Positions 28,039 to 41,400 of a DNA stretch of 64,000 bases are shown piece after piece. A program made the translations under genes and the position numbers. The stretch is from Imbricaverruca yamaguchii. Lineage: Eukaryota; Arthropoda; Thecostraca; Neoverrucidae. The first letter of the stretch is position 1, and the number at the start of each line of letters is the position of its first letter. The notes beneath the pieces were generated by a model. That model did not search any database. It had not been told where the DNA came from and worked only from the letters and a program-made list of their open reading frames with translations. Location: the NCBI GenBank assembly GCA_034440575.1, contig JAOTOL010001656.1, forward strand, positions 550,001 through 614,000. Direction: 5' to 3'.

Positions 28039-28343
28039 CAGGGGTGGATACAGGAAGAGGCTGAGGGCATGTGCCCCCATGGAAAGTGGCGCCAGTTTGG
28101 GAAGGCTCGAGCGCAATTCGCCCTCCACCCCTCGCTCATCAGATTTTTCCAGCGAAAGACTCCCTTCTGAGAGGAATTTGCACCACTTGGAATAAAAATG
28201 AGCCCATCTGAGAGGAAAAGACGTCCTTCGTTATGGCCGGGTGTGCCTCCTCAACAGATCTTCTGCTGAAGGCCCATCCAGACACCTTCGCAGTGGTGCT
28301 CCCCAGACAAGAGCCCCCATGGTGATTCCTGGATTCGTCCCTG
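28039..28343. mobile_element. hAT-like MITE, 305 bp
   Basis: The left end CAGGGGTGGATACAGG and right end CCTGGATTCGTCCCTG are imperfect terminal inverted repeats of the CAGRGG... hAT type. Flanking 8-mers CATAGTCA and CATATTCC match at 6 of 8 positions, as expected for an aged 8-bp target duplication. No transposase is encoded. The interior (TTCGCAGTGGTGCTCC, AAGAGCCCCCATGG) is related to the fragment at about 41.06-41.28 kb. Confidence 0.65.
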
Positions 28344-28659
28344 CATATTCCACCTCTATTATCAGAGGTGGAGTCAAGCAGTCAATTGCCCCCTCCCCTT
28401 TGGTGATGAATATCCTCACTGAATATAGCTACTACAGAAAGAAATGATTCTGGTTACATCATAACGGCAGCATTCCAACCCCATTTTTTTCCAAACATGA
28501 TAAAACAATGTAACTGTGATAAGATAGCAACACAAATCACGCTACCAGCAAAACATATCCGCACTTATTATACTGGCTTTGGTGCGGATCTTTATATCTC
28601 AGTATCCGTCATTAGTGGATATTATCCAACAAGGGAAAACATTCTACATGTTACGATCG

Positions 28660-28975
28660 GTGAACCCAGCGATCCGGTCCGTCAATCAGTCGACCTGTCA
28701 ACCCAGCGGTCAGATCCGTCAACCAGTCGACCTGTCAACCCAGCGGTCCGGTCCCTCAGCCTGTGGACCTGTCAACCCAGCGGTCTGGTCCGTCAACCTG
28801 TGGACCTGTCAACCCAGCGGTCCGGTCCGTCAACCTGTGGACCTGTCAACCCAGCGGTCAGATCCGTCAACCTGTGGACCTGTCAACCCAGCGGTCAGAT
28901 CCGTCAACCTGTGGACCTGTCAACCCAGCGATCCGGTCCGTCAACCTGTGGACCTGTCAACCCATCGGTCCGGCC
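28660..28975. repeat. 37-bp minisatellite, about 8 copies
   Basis: The unit is CGTCAACCTGTGGACCTGTC plus AACCCAGCGGTCCGGTC. Variants: AGATC for CGGTC, and AGTCGA for TGTGGA in the first copies. Confidence 0.96.
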
Positions 28976-29035
28976 CGGCACGGCACGGACGCAGTTCTCG
29001 AGACCTAGTTTTCCTCCCTTCCCCTAACGAATATT

Positions 29036-29160
29036 GCTGAGAAAGGTCGTGGGTTTGAGTCTCACCTGTCGTTACTCTCCGCCCGCGACCAATCGGCGTG
29101 AGAGATTGGCGACGCTGAATGACTCAACGGTCGATGTGTCGTAAAACCAATAACCAACTA
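29036..29160 (+). mobile_element. tRNA-derived SINE, copy 2 (5'-truncated)
   Basis: It keeps the B-box region GGGTTTGAGTCTCACC, the body CCGCGACCAATCGGCGTGAG and the tail GTCGTAAAACCAATAACCAA, matching copy 1 at 12,852-13,016. The A-box half is missing. Confidence 0.7.
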
Positions 29161-31483
29161 ACGAATATTGCCAACAGAAAATGTTGAGATGAAATAATTG
29201 AGACAGGGTCGACTTAGCCGATCGCAACAGCCGGGCAGCGACCCAGTCTTTCACTTAAAGCTGAGAAAATTCCGTCCAGCGGACGGACAGTGCCACCACC
29301 GCTGTGAGCGCTGGTTGAGAATGAAGGGGGGGGGGAGGAGGTGAAGGAAGCACTAACACCTACCCAAGTGGACAGCTACCCGAACAGGCACCTGTACTGG
29401 GGTGACGAGACGTTTGTGCAAGTGTTCTCATGTTGTGCTGAGCGCTTGTGGTACTGGGCAGGCTTCTAGCGCCTTAATAAGTGTGGGCTGGCATCCTGCA
29501 GGTTCTGTGTGCGCTCTTTTCTTCGGATGGCAAGAATGACTGCGTGTCCAACAATTATTTGCTCTTCCGGACATGCGCTGCGAGGGTCCCCCAGGCCGAC
29601 GTGAAGGGTCCTTCAGACGAACGCGATGAGTCATCTGTGCTCCGTGCCGATGAAAAAGATTACCGGGTCGGCGTGGAGGATCCCCGAGCCAATGTGAAAG
29701 ATTCCCTCGGACCACGCGCATGGTACGAAGAATTGCATTCAGACTTCTAGTTAGACCTTCGGTCTTCTGCCAGTGACCCCACCTCCACCCTAGCGTACTC
29801 TGTCCAATCTTCATAGGCCTGCAGCGGATGACACTTCCTGGTAGCCGCAATGTATGTAAACATCGATATGCAGTCTCTCACACCACAAACCACCACACCA
29901 CACGCATGTTTGTAACACCAAGTGATTGTCTATAGCATTGTGCTAAAACGGTCACCACACCACAAGTTCCCGTGCAAGCAGATCGCAACTAAAATAAAAG
30001 AACCGATACATTTTGACTTGCTACACACATTTTTCTTAATTCACCCTGAACTCACCCTCAGCTCACCCTTAACTCACCCTCAACTCACCCTCTGTGCCAC
30101 TGTGCTTGAGCCAACTGAATGATGTGTGGAAGGAATCTTAAGCTGGGAGAGTCCCCTGTGCTGGAGTGCCCCTGTACTCCCTCTGTCCCAGAGCTGACAT
30201 GGGATCTTCTGAGCTGCACGGTGACCCTTTGAACTGTAAGAGGGTCCTCATAGCTGCTGGATGAGATGACGTTGTTTGTTGCCAGCGGTCCGGCCAGGAT
30301 TTCCATAAGGGAGGGGCTACCAAGAAATATGACGAATCTTTCGGAGCGCTTCGCGCGCCCAAAATTTTATTTTTCGCCTCATGAAAATCTCAAAATGTAT
30401 CGGCTGATCTAGTGCATTCCGGACCCCCATCCCCTTGACCGTGCCTCTGGTTGTTGCAGTAGGCGCTTGCGAGTTCGCCGCTCATGGCAGTGTTCGGAGA
30501 CCGAAAGCTGACCTGATGATCAAACAAACGATTACTCCATCAAGACAATGGCATGCGTGCAGCATCCGCGATAGGAAATTGGCTGAAGTGCTTCTAAAAC
30601 TTCGGCTGACTTGTGTCGACTTGGCGCGTCATGGATGGACTTGCTTGGTGCATTTCTCTGTCTTGACAATGATGACGTCACAACGGGTATTCCGCCCGCG
30701 AGGTTTTTTCCTCAACTATCTGCATATCTTTGTATGCCAATTTTACCGTCTCCTGGCTACCAATTGCCCGTAATGGATTTTTGTTTTGTTCTGTATTTCA
30801 CGACACCGACTCTTGCCGGAATATTGCGGTTTATTCTCACTCTTTCTCTCGGTATGCCTCTGTCTTCCCCTGACACTCGTGGAATACTTCCAATGAAATT
30901 GATCTTGCAAAGCAAGGGTGGAACGTCCCATATATATGAAGGACTTCAGCCCGCCCTACTCCAAATGGATTCCATCGTAAGTTACTAGGTCTACGCGGGT
31001 GCTTGACCTACACGTGCAATGTGGTCAAATCGAGTTTGAAACCACTGAAGCTTCCCATAACCGTGTGTGCATGTGCAAAATTACAGTCAACCGCACGTTG
31101 GGGCAACACAGATTGACTGCAGCTGCAGTATCTGCCATGTTGCGCTATCTATCTACGCCTCCCCTGATATCGCCTAAGTTCTAGTGAGGCGATTGCTCAT
31201 TTCAGCGGACCTTGCAATCATCAACCTGACGCTGAAATCTTTAGCATCTAAATTTAGGATACTTATCAAGTGCGAAGTATGTGCCTCTCCGTTACTTACC
31301 AATGCCCATAGACCCCCCTCCCACCACCTTACATCGTTGAACGCATCCACAGGTATGAAACTGTAAAAAAAATACCCCTGTCAGCTTTTTTCTGGCATTC
31401 GGTCGCTCAAAAGTATTATTCAGTGTCATGAATCCCGGAGCAACAATTACCATGACCTGGTGTGTCCATATGTATATATTATA
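29161..31483. other. Unique DNA with short ACTCACCCTC repeat
   Basis: At about 30,040-30,095 an 11-bp unit (AACTCACCCTC) repeats about five times. An open frame at 29,481-29,750 reads through degenerate GAYGTGAARG-type repeats and has no recognisable domain. Confidence 0.45.
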
Positions 31484-31676
31484 CAATAAGTGGCAAATAG
31501 AGTTAAACTATATTTCCACCACAAAGCACATCATCAACGTTTCGGCCACAGGCCTTCCTCAAGATGACGTAACTGCAAATTTTGCAGTTACGTCATCTTG
31601 AGGAAGGCCTGTGGCCGAAACGTTGATGATGTGCTTTGTGGTGGAAATATAGTTTCCCTCTATGTGCCACTTATTG
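31484..31676. repeat. Inverted repeat, 96-bp arms, 1-base centre
   Basis: Arms 31,484-31,579 and 31,581-31,676 are reverse complements with only a few mismatches near the outer ends, meeting at T31,580. Each arm carries GGCCTGTGGCCGAAACGTTG or its complement, a motif shared with the region downstream of the Penelope-like relic at 42.73 kb. It would extrude as a near-perfect cruciform. Confidence 0.95.
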
Positions 31677-31698
31677 AATATTTTGTCCAGATATTATT

Positions 31699-31700
<2 letters not shown>

Positions 31701-31770
<70 letters not shown>

Positions 31771-31812
31771 ATATATATGTGCATACCTTATATATATACA
31801 TATATATATTAT
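31701..31812. repeat. (AT)n microsatellite
   Basis: A pure AT run to about 31,755, then interrupted TA-rich sequence. Confidence 0.97.
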
Positions 31813-34101
31813 CTATTATTATTATTCATTGTGTATACATTAAGCGATTATTCAAGTAATTGTTACGTTAAGGTTCTCGCATCGGTTATTTCAGAGGCCG
31901 TTCTTAAACGTATTCTGAACATGGATACATAGCAAGACATCGCAAAACGGATACATCGCAACATGGAGACATAGCAAAACGGTCACATCAGAACAATATT
32001 TTCAACAAGTTGACATCTTTCCAAATGTCGACTGTTATTATACTCACAGTCATGTTAAAACGGTTTGCCAAAAAGATCGTTTCCAACTACCCCTATCACT
32101 TTAGTGAATTACCTAACACAACTTGTTCCTGTAGTCTTGGCTCAGCTCCCGTTTCCAAAATGTTAAATGAAATTAATGATCTAGAATGAAAAGTTTTCCT
32201 CGTCGCTTGATGCTCTTAAAGCATTAGGGTGTCGGTTATGACCTATCGGGCGACCATAACTTCGTACACTTACGCCACACACTTTTAGGCGTACTATGTG
32301 GTAAGTGCATAGTCAGTATTCTGGAGCGAGTGGTTGTAGTTACAGCCAGGCAGCCTCAGCTGCTGTGGGTCGCGTGGCCCGCATGTGGCCATGTGAGCTT
32401 GCAAACATCGGTACGGTCTGAGTGTATTGTCGAGCCCTGCTCGTTCCCCCTACATGACTTTTGCAGCGTTCATGGGACCTAATGACGTTGCGGAGAAACT
32501 GTCATTGGCTGTGCCAAACCTGACCCAAACGACATGCCATGTCGTGCTGCTGTGTGTCACTGCGTCTGAGCAGGAAGAAAGCCTAACGTCACACCGAACA
32601 CAGCGCAAACAATCGTCCGCTGTCATTCCTCCGCGACACGCATCACGCTCGCATGGATTCACGAAAAGACTTTGTCAACTCATTAGAAAAAGCATTATCT
32701 ACATTGGAAATTGATGTTTTGTGGCAGCCGAGGAGGTCCTCAGTAGGTATGGCGCGCGCCTTGGTGAGCGTGATGCCGTATTTCGCTATAGCATTAATCC
32801 TTTTCGTTTCCGTGCATTGGCACAATGGTGTTGGACTACGCAGATATGATGGTCATACGTTCGATTCCTGCCAGTGCAAGTTTGTGTTGCTGCTCGGAAG
32901 AACTTTGTAGCATCGCATTTAGTGTCTCACCACCGGGCAGCAAGTTGATGAGTGGAGGCGGAATGTGGTGAGCTGGGAGCCGGGCTGGACACAGCTTCCT
33001 ACACCGGGTCTGCACTAGTGCAGCTGGGGAGCTGTGGCCAGCACGGAGTCCACGCTGAGGCGGCTCAGGGTACGCCTCAGGGCACGGCTGACGCGGCAGG
33101 CTGAGCAGACGATCGTTTCGCCGTACTGCTTAATTCAACGATGAGTTTAACTAGCTGGTGCTGAATGGAGTACATCTGAGACAGATTAGCTGGCTTCAGC
33201 TCAGATAAGAAGTTTTTGAGAAATCCTGTATAGACTGTGAGTATCTCTTATAGCTTGATTCTGAGCGAAACGTTCCGATATTGTAGCGCTGACTCTAGGC
33301 GTAAGAACGATGTTGGGCGTGGTCACTTCGAACCCATTTCAACTCCCCATTTCTTCGAGCTTGCTGTGCCAATTGGTAGGGCTACAGGAAATTCGTTTGA
33401 ACTGGCGGATTGGAGAGCTTCATTAGGTTTCGAAATGATGGATCTTCCAGCCTTACTTTCTGCTTTCCCCAAAGCTCATCGTTTCCCCGCTTATTTTAAA
33501 AGCAAGTCGTTCAACTGGAGCAAAGCAAGGCGTGTCGTAATGTTGGTATAAAGTCGCCTGAAACTGGGCTCATTATTTTATCATCAATACGCATGAATTG
33601 GTGAGGAATATCTCAGTGTTATCAGACAGAACATCTTGGCACGCGATGACATTGACCTGGTAACACAAGTTGTGTGGAAAGTTCAAGCCATCCTTGTGAA
33701 CAATCTTTTTCAGGATTTAGTGCTAAAAATGACCAAGTCTAGGCCAAGGTTGGATTCAGCTGTTCCAATCATATTGATGTTTCCAACCTTCAGTTGCAGG
33801 CGACAGTTCATAAGCCAGCTTGCCTAGGCGTGTGTATTACTATGCACATGCTATCCATTGCTGATAGCAATACACGTAAATAGGACACCAGTGTTACATA
33901 TGAAGAACATATTGAAATATATTATAATATACTTAATAGTCCTTCGGGAAAATGATAGCATATAATACCGTCAAATTGTCCACCAATTCGGGATATAATC
34001 TATATACGTCCAGAGTTGTGTGCCAAAGCAAAGTTGCTGGTGCTGCTTTCGTCACTGAAGATGAAAACCTATCTAATTTTCCACTGCACCAGTTTTTGAC
34101 A
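31813..34101. other. Unique DNA
   Basis: Apart from the tRNA-like segment at 32.8 kb, I see no supported element. Open frames reach about 100 codons (33,237-33,551) with no recognisable motif. Confidence 0.45.
32812..32880 (+). repeat. tRNA-like sequence / SINE head
   Basis: TGGCACAATGG (32,818-32,828) matches the A-box consensus TRGYNNARNNG. GTTCGATTC (32,859-32,867) matches the B-box core GWTCRANNC. The ends TGCATTG and CAGTGCA can pair over 7 bases. The T and anticodon arms do not pair well, so I call a decayed tRNA-like element rather than a functional tRNA. Confidence 0.45.
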
Positions 34102-34147
34102 CTCCATCTTGACGCTCCCCATTGTGATGGGGAGCGTCAAGATGGAG
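34102..34147. repeat. Perfect hairpin, 21-bp arms, 4-base loop
   Basis: CTCCATCTTGACGCTCCCCAT is followed by TGTG and its exact reverse complement. The right arm's last bases (GATGGAG) continue straight into the 52-bp array, whose units end ATGTGGAG or ATGTCGAG. Confidence 0.97.
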
Positions 34148-34502
34148 AATCTGGTGTCTCAGTTGACTGGCCGGTATCGCCCAGTCTCGTCATGTGGAGA
34201 ATCTAGTGTCTCAGTTGTCTCGCTGGTATCGCCCAGTTTGTTGTCGAGTCTGGTTTGTTTCTGGCCGGTATCGCCCAGTCTCGTCATGTGGAGAATCTAG
34301 TGTCTCAGTTGTCTCGCTGGTATCGCCCAGTCTTGTCATGTCGAGAGTCTGGTGTTCAGTTGTCTGGCCGGTATCGCCCAGTCTTGTCATGTCGAGAGTC
34401 TGGTGTCTCAGTTGTCGGGCCGGCATCGCCCAGTCTCGTTATGTCGAGAGTCTGGTGTCTCAGTTGTCTCGCTGGCATCGCCCAGTTTCATCATGTCGAG
34501 AG
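34148..34502. repeat. About 52-bp minisatellite, 7 copies
   Basis: The unit is AATCTGGTGTCTCAGTTGTC, then TGGCCGGTATCGCCCAGTCT, then CGTCATGTGGAG, with variants. It grades into the CTGT/CTGG tract. Confidence 0.94.
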
Positions 34503-36137
<1,635 letters not shown>

Positions 36138-36429
36138 TCGAGACGCCCAGGTCTGGTCCGGCGGCCGCATATCGTGAGTCTCTTGAGAAGGGCGCTGCGC
36201 TGCGCGGCCCAACAGCGCAGCGGGCGCCGCAAAAACGGCTCCGTTATCGGCGTCGGCACGCAAAACTGCCATCTGGCGACCGCTGGCGCGACCCGACCCC
36301 ACTGGCGCCGCAGCCGTGCGCGCGCCGCCAGCACGGACCGGGTCGGTGCGCTGCCTACGGACTTTTCTTCTTTTTTGGTTGTCAGTGACATCCTGCTAGT
36401 TGGCCCTCATGGCGAAAATTGCTGTTCCG
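36138..36429. other. GC-rich unique DNA
   Basis: Short flank of the tetranucleotide array with CGCAAAA-type motifs. No supported exon. Confidence 0.4.
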
Positions 36430-36605
36430 GTTCTGTTTATTGGTTGGTTCACGACACACTTTATGCACATTCACGGCTAATGGCGCCGCCCACACTGTTT
36501 CGCCGGTGGGTCGCGGGATTGGGAAATGTCCTGAGTGGCGCTAGAGTCGAACCCGGGACCTTTGGTACCCATAGCCCGAGACCTGCTGTTCCGGTTCAAG
36601 GCCGC
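36430..36605 (-). mobile_element. tRNA-derived SINE, minus strand
   Basis: Read on the minus strand, GGTCTCGGGCTATGGG and GGTCCCGGGTTCGACTCTA form a tRNA-like head with a good B box. A body and a tail ending GTCGTGAACCAACCAAT follow. The tail resembles the tails of the SINEs at 12.9 and 29.0 kb, while the body differs. Confidence 0.55.
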
Positions 36606-37634
36606 CTATAGGCAGATCAGAAAGTTCTCAAAATCAGCTAGAAATGCCATTAATTTCCTACGGAAATACGCATAAGGAATAATTATAACTGCAGCGAATA
36701 GCAGGTGGTTAGTGCAACTCGGAATCGTGGACCTTCACTGGGATAGTGCGGTAGGGCCGGGGCGAGGTGGCCTGGCCTCGCAGCCCCGCCCCTTTCACCA
36801 GCCGGGCCGATTGTAAACCATGTCTCTCTCGCGAGCACAGCACGGAATACAGCTGACAGACACTCCACGGCCACTGTTGTTACTAAATAATATAATTAGT
36901 ATTTAAAGAAATAATCGGACTTGAGAAGAACTAAATTATTCTCTGTTGTACGAATTAGGTGACACTTTCTATATGGACTCCTGCAACACGGCGATTGCTA
37001 CTGTTTACTGGCATCGGGCATGTCCTCTGGAATACAGACATCTTTATAGCGACTAATGGGAGATTCTATTATTATTTCATTGGAATATGCGAACTTTTAC
37101 ATCACCCGGTTCTCAATCCATGTTCTAATTTTTTTTCCAACTGATTTGTACTTACTGACTTATCTTTCCACTGATACATGTGCAAATGAAGTGGAAACAA
37201 AGCAGCGAGGTTATACGCTTGGTGCGCTTATCAACATTAAGATTCAATCGAATATTTAAAATTGGTTCATTGTTATGAAAAGACTATCTAGAATGAACCA
37301 GTAACAACAAGCCTGGAACAAGCCTCAGGTCATATTTCAATATCTTTTACAGATCCATCCCTCGGATGATTGTGTACGATAACCATGTCAGTGAAAAATA
37401 CACAAAGGGCTATGCCAATGCCGTAGTGCCAATACAGCTTCGCAGCGTGCTTCGGATATTTGGTGTTCTTGTTTCGTCGCAGATGTCATTTGGCCCGTCA
37501 AGGAATGAGCTGTATGATTCATCTCAGGTTCTGCCTCTACCCACCACTCCTCACCTATACTCAACATCGCCGAATGCGCTTCAATTCATTGTGAGCTGTC
37601 ATTTCGGAGTTAACATTATCAAGTCACATGGCAG
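36606..37634. other. Unique AT-rich DNA
   Basis: No repeats or coding motifs that I can support. Confidence 0.45.
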
Positions 37635-37832
37635 TTCCGGAACTGACACAGACAAGATCACTCGACAGTTCCGGAATTGAGATGACCCGTTCGAACCATA
37701 GTTCCCGAATTGACACCGCCCGGTCACACACAAATTGCGGAACTAACATCTCCCGGGCATACCATAATTACGGAACTGACGTGACCCAGGTCAAACGCCT
37801 CTTCGGGAACTGACACCGCCCGACCATACGAG
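37635..37832. repeat. Degenerate 33-bp tandem repeat x 6
   Basis: Units begin GGAACTGACACCGCCCG and end near AGTTCC, with strong divergence between copies. Confidence 0.8.
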
Positions 37833-38121
37833 AGTTCCGCAACCTTTGGCACCGACCATGACATGTCGCTCCACTCGGCACGGCTGGGCCACACTCAGCA
37901 GACCCGCCATTACTCCGCTGCTCCGCTGTTCGCGTGCGAGCGAAATAGGATGACATGGACATCACTAAACGACACTGTGTAGGAGATGTTGCAACTCGCC
38001 CACTCCCTCAACCTGATCCGATTCACGTAAATCTTTGTAGCATGTGAACTGTGCGAATGCCCAGATAGATCGAGACTCTCGGAGCCACCGCTCCTGCAAC
38101 TGCGGACCGACCGATTCACCG

Positions 38122-38198
38122 AGTTACGTCCAAGTAACGTCCGTGTAACGTCCTGGTAACGTCCTGGTAGCGTCCAAGTAGCAGCCGAGTAACGTCTC
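38122..38198. repeat. 11-bp tandem repeat x 7
   Basis: TAACGTCCTGG-type units (TAACGTCCAAG, TAACGTCCGTG, TAGCGTCCAAG) end 13 bases before the start of candidate exon C. Confidence 0.9.
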
Positions 38199-38211
38199 GC
38201 CTGTGTTCCAG

Positions 38212-38418
38212 AAGTCGGCGCTATGGTCCAGCGTGGGCGCCGACGCGTCCAAGAGCGGGCCGGGCGTGCCGCAGGGGGTGGCCTCTGGCGCGGTACCGGC
38301 GCCCGGCGCCCTGCTGCCCGCCCAGACGGCGCCGCAGGGCATCTTCCACAGCTGGGTCAGCATGGTGGCTGAACAGATGGGACACCACGACGTCCACTAC
38401 CCCTGGGTCAACGGTGAG
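38212..38418 (+). CDS. Candidate internal exon C, unidentified protein
   Basis: A 69-codon segment is bounded by an acceptor (CGCCTGTGTTCCAG, ending at 38,211) and an excellent donor (GAG|GTGAGT, GT at 38,419). It starts and ends in phase 0. The first half is rich in A, G, P and S (GVPQGVASGAVPAPGALLPA) and likely disordered. The second half (GIFHSWVSMVAEQMGHHDVH, then YPWVNGE) looks folded. GC is higher than in the surrounding DNA. The family is not recognised. The YPW motif recalls a Hox hexapeptide but no homeodomain is visible in the window. Confidence 0.45.
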
Positions 38419-41400
38419 GTGAGTGAGCGCCAGCGCCCAGCCCCCCGCGTCGGCGGTGACTGGCCACTTCACGCCCATATTCCTCTAGAAGTCAAGTAGT
38501 GGAGACCTTGCTATCTTAGATTTGTCGTGGAGCAGTGCCGTGCATCAGCGGTGCTGCGTATGATAGTGCAGTTGTGTACATCGTTGCATGAGCAGTTGTG
38601 TGGCTTAGAATTGTAGTCTGTAGAAGCTGTTGTGCCATCATTCATTAATGTCGCGTATGAGCTGTGTCTTAGCAGCTCGCTCTTGGCAGCGATGTCTTAG
38701 CAGTTATGCCATGCTACCATCCATGCATTGATGCGACCCAATCATTTTTGGGGAAGCGAAGAACATTATCAACACGGCGTTCACTGATCAAAGCTTACGC
38801 TCATTGCTTGGTATTGATAGTGCATACAATGAGTGGTACGCATTACTCAACCTCTAATGTGTGTGGTGCAGCTAGTGGCACCGCTTAACCACCGGTGCTT
38901 GTAGTATAAGGAGTAGTACCACTCAACCATCAATTTTGGTGGCACGGCGAGGTGCACCACCTAGTCACTATTGCTCATGGTGCAGGGAGTGATGTCGTTC
39001 AACCATCAGCGTTGGTGGTACATGGAGTGGTGTTCCATGCCCTCATCCGGCAGTGCAGACAACCGACTGCCATTGAGGAGTGGACCTCCTGAGGCTTGAT
39101 TGCGCCCCCTGGAGAGTGTGACCTTTCTCGGTGGACAACCTCGGGGGATGATCAACACAGTGAATGGATACCCTCAATAGATGTGGTAACCTGGAGGATG
39201 AATTTGCAGCACCCCTCTTCCAGAAGGCCAATCCTACCTTCTTTCAGCAGTGTATTTCCCCTGTAATCTAAATGCTAAAAGGATAAGGATAGGAACATGA
39301 TAAATATAGTCGATTCTTAACATTGTGCCGCATGTCCCATTAAGTATTACAATAAAACATTGGCCAACTTCACGCTGTTGTAGTCTGCTCTTGAATGCTG
39401 TCTGCACTGTTTTATTCATTGGGACAGGGTCAATGCCGGTCGTACTATGCCGACGTAGGAACAAGCCATGCATTCAGTTGAAAAGCACGAATGCACTCAT
39501 AAAACCACTTACTGCCAAAGTGAATGTCGGTGGAGAACTCATTACCTGGATTAGTGATTGCTTCCAGGTCGCGACACCAAGTCGAGGTGTTTTCCTGTAT
39601 AACAGTCAGGGAAGTGGTCCAAACTGGCAGTGTTCCACATCAAATATAAAGATGCTGTTAATGCGTGAGGATATCTCCCAGGAACCCAAAAATAATCAAA
39701 TCGCCGACCAGTGTCATCGTTCCATTCGTCGGAAGTCTCAGCGGTGCGTGCGCTTCTATGAGGTCCTTAGTGGAAACATATTGGGAAGGAAGGCACTCAG
39801 ATTTTTAGTTCAGTTTTCCCATTATTTCAACACAACGTCGCGAATGCAGCCTCCAATGTTGAATATTCTAGAGGACCCGCGCTCAGCTCATCTTTCCACC
39901 AGGACCCATGCTTTTCTGAACCACAGGGCAATCTTCATTCCACCGTCCCAAACCGATAAAGTTAAAACAAGGACAGAAGGACAGGAAATATTATCGTCTT
40001 AACAGCACAGGCATCGACGAGCAGGATGTTAAATCACCACGAGCGAAGGGCCAACGTGGGAGAGGGCTCAATTATGAGGAGGTTGCTTTCCAGGCAACAC
40101 GCATGCACTCCTGGAGTTGCATCTACCTCTCCTTGGCCCCAGATAAATGCACGTGTAACTTCTGGGATGAGTTTCTGGTCATTTTAATCTACTGTTTTGT
40201 TTTGTTTACTCTTCTGCTCCAGCCAAGGTTGAGCAACTGTTTGCCTCAATGCGTGCTGCAAATGATTGGGCTCTATGCATTATTGGACGTTTCCGACTTA
40301 TCTTTCAGCAATTATATTTTGCTTTTATTCAGGCTAGTGAATTGATAAATCTTAAGTCTTACATATGACTATAATGATTACACAAAATGGGCAGTAATGT
40401 GCCAATATATTGTTCAAATTTTGCATCCAACTGGCATGAAGTACAATGAAAAGTTGTTGGCTGCAAGCCACCTTAGGCTCAAGTATTTTTTTTCTCGTTC
40501 GTTAGAACTTGAACTGCACATTGTTTACAGCCCAACACTTTTGTTGTACTTTATGCCAATTCGACCCCAAAGTTGCACAATATATTGGCTTGTTACCGAC
40601 AACTTTGGCAATTATTTTATGGATATTCATTCCAGTCATTCTCTAATTTATAAAATCCTTACAAATGATGTCAATTCATTCTCGATCTTGCTTATTTGTG
40701 TCTATGGGTCTCAAAAACTTCTATTGGTTCAGAGCACTAATTATGAAAAGCCACACATGAAAAGAAATGTAAAATGTTACGTTGCTCAAGCCATGCTAGA
40801 ATGTACCAGTGAACAATTTCTTAGCTTTGTTTATCCTGCTTTTTATTTATAACATGGTTATGCTCATATTATGCTATATTCGGAACTTTGTCGGAAAAGG
40901 CAAAACATCAAAAATATTAAGGTGTAAGGATTTTATTAATTGGTTCCAACATTGCATGCGGATTTATACCAGCTCATCCTCCGTACGATTGACAGTCCAG
41001 TGAAACACGTGAAGGTAGGAACCGTCATGCCGGGAAAATGCGCCCCTCTGAATAGGTTCCTGTGTACCCGCTCGAGTTCTTCCGCGAGAGGCTGAAATGA
41101 ATGAAAAAGGCATCCCTTGGAATGAATGTTGCCCCTTCGGGAAGAATCGAGTGCATCTCGCCCCCTCGCATTTTGCAGTCAGAGGTGTCCCTCCATGTGC
41201 TTTCGCAGTGGTGGCGCTCCAAAGAAATGCCGCCCCTCCAGATAAGTGCCCCCACAACAATTCCTGGATCCACCTCTGATCACAACATTGCTCTCTCGTG
41301 GTTATGAACTCGGGATGGTTATACAATTGTGCTTATTCACGTATGGCTTCTCTTCTAACTTTGACAACTTCCTTAGAATCATTAAGAGAAAGCGGACAAT

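Noticed and set aside
38380..38418. YPW motif just before a splice donor, like the Hox hexapeptide upstream of the homeobox intron
   Set aside because: No homeodomain exon is visible downstream and the residues around YPW do not fit a Hox class I know.
39325..40002. 225-codon plus-strand frame as a gene or LINE
   Set aside because: Only one short block resembles a reverse transcriptase motif and the catalytic motifs are absent.
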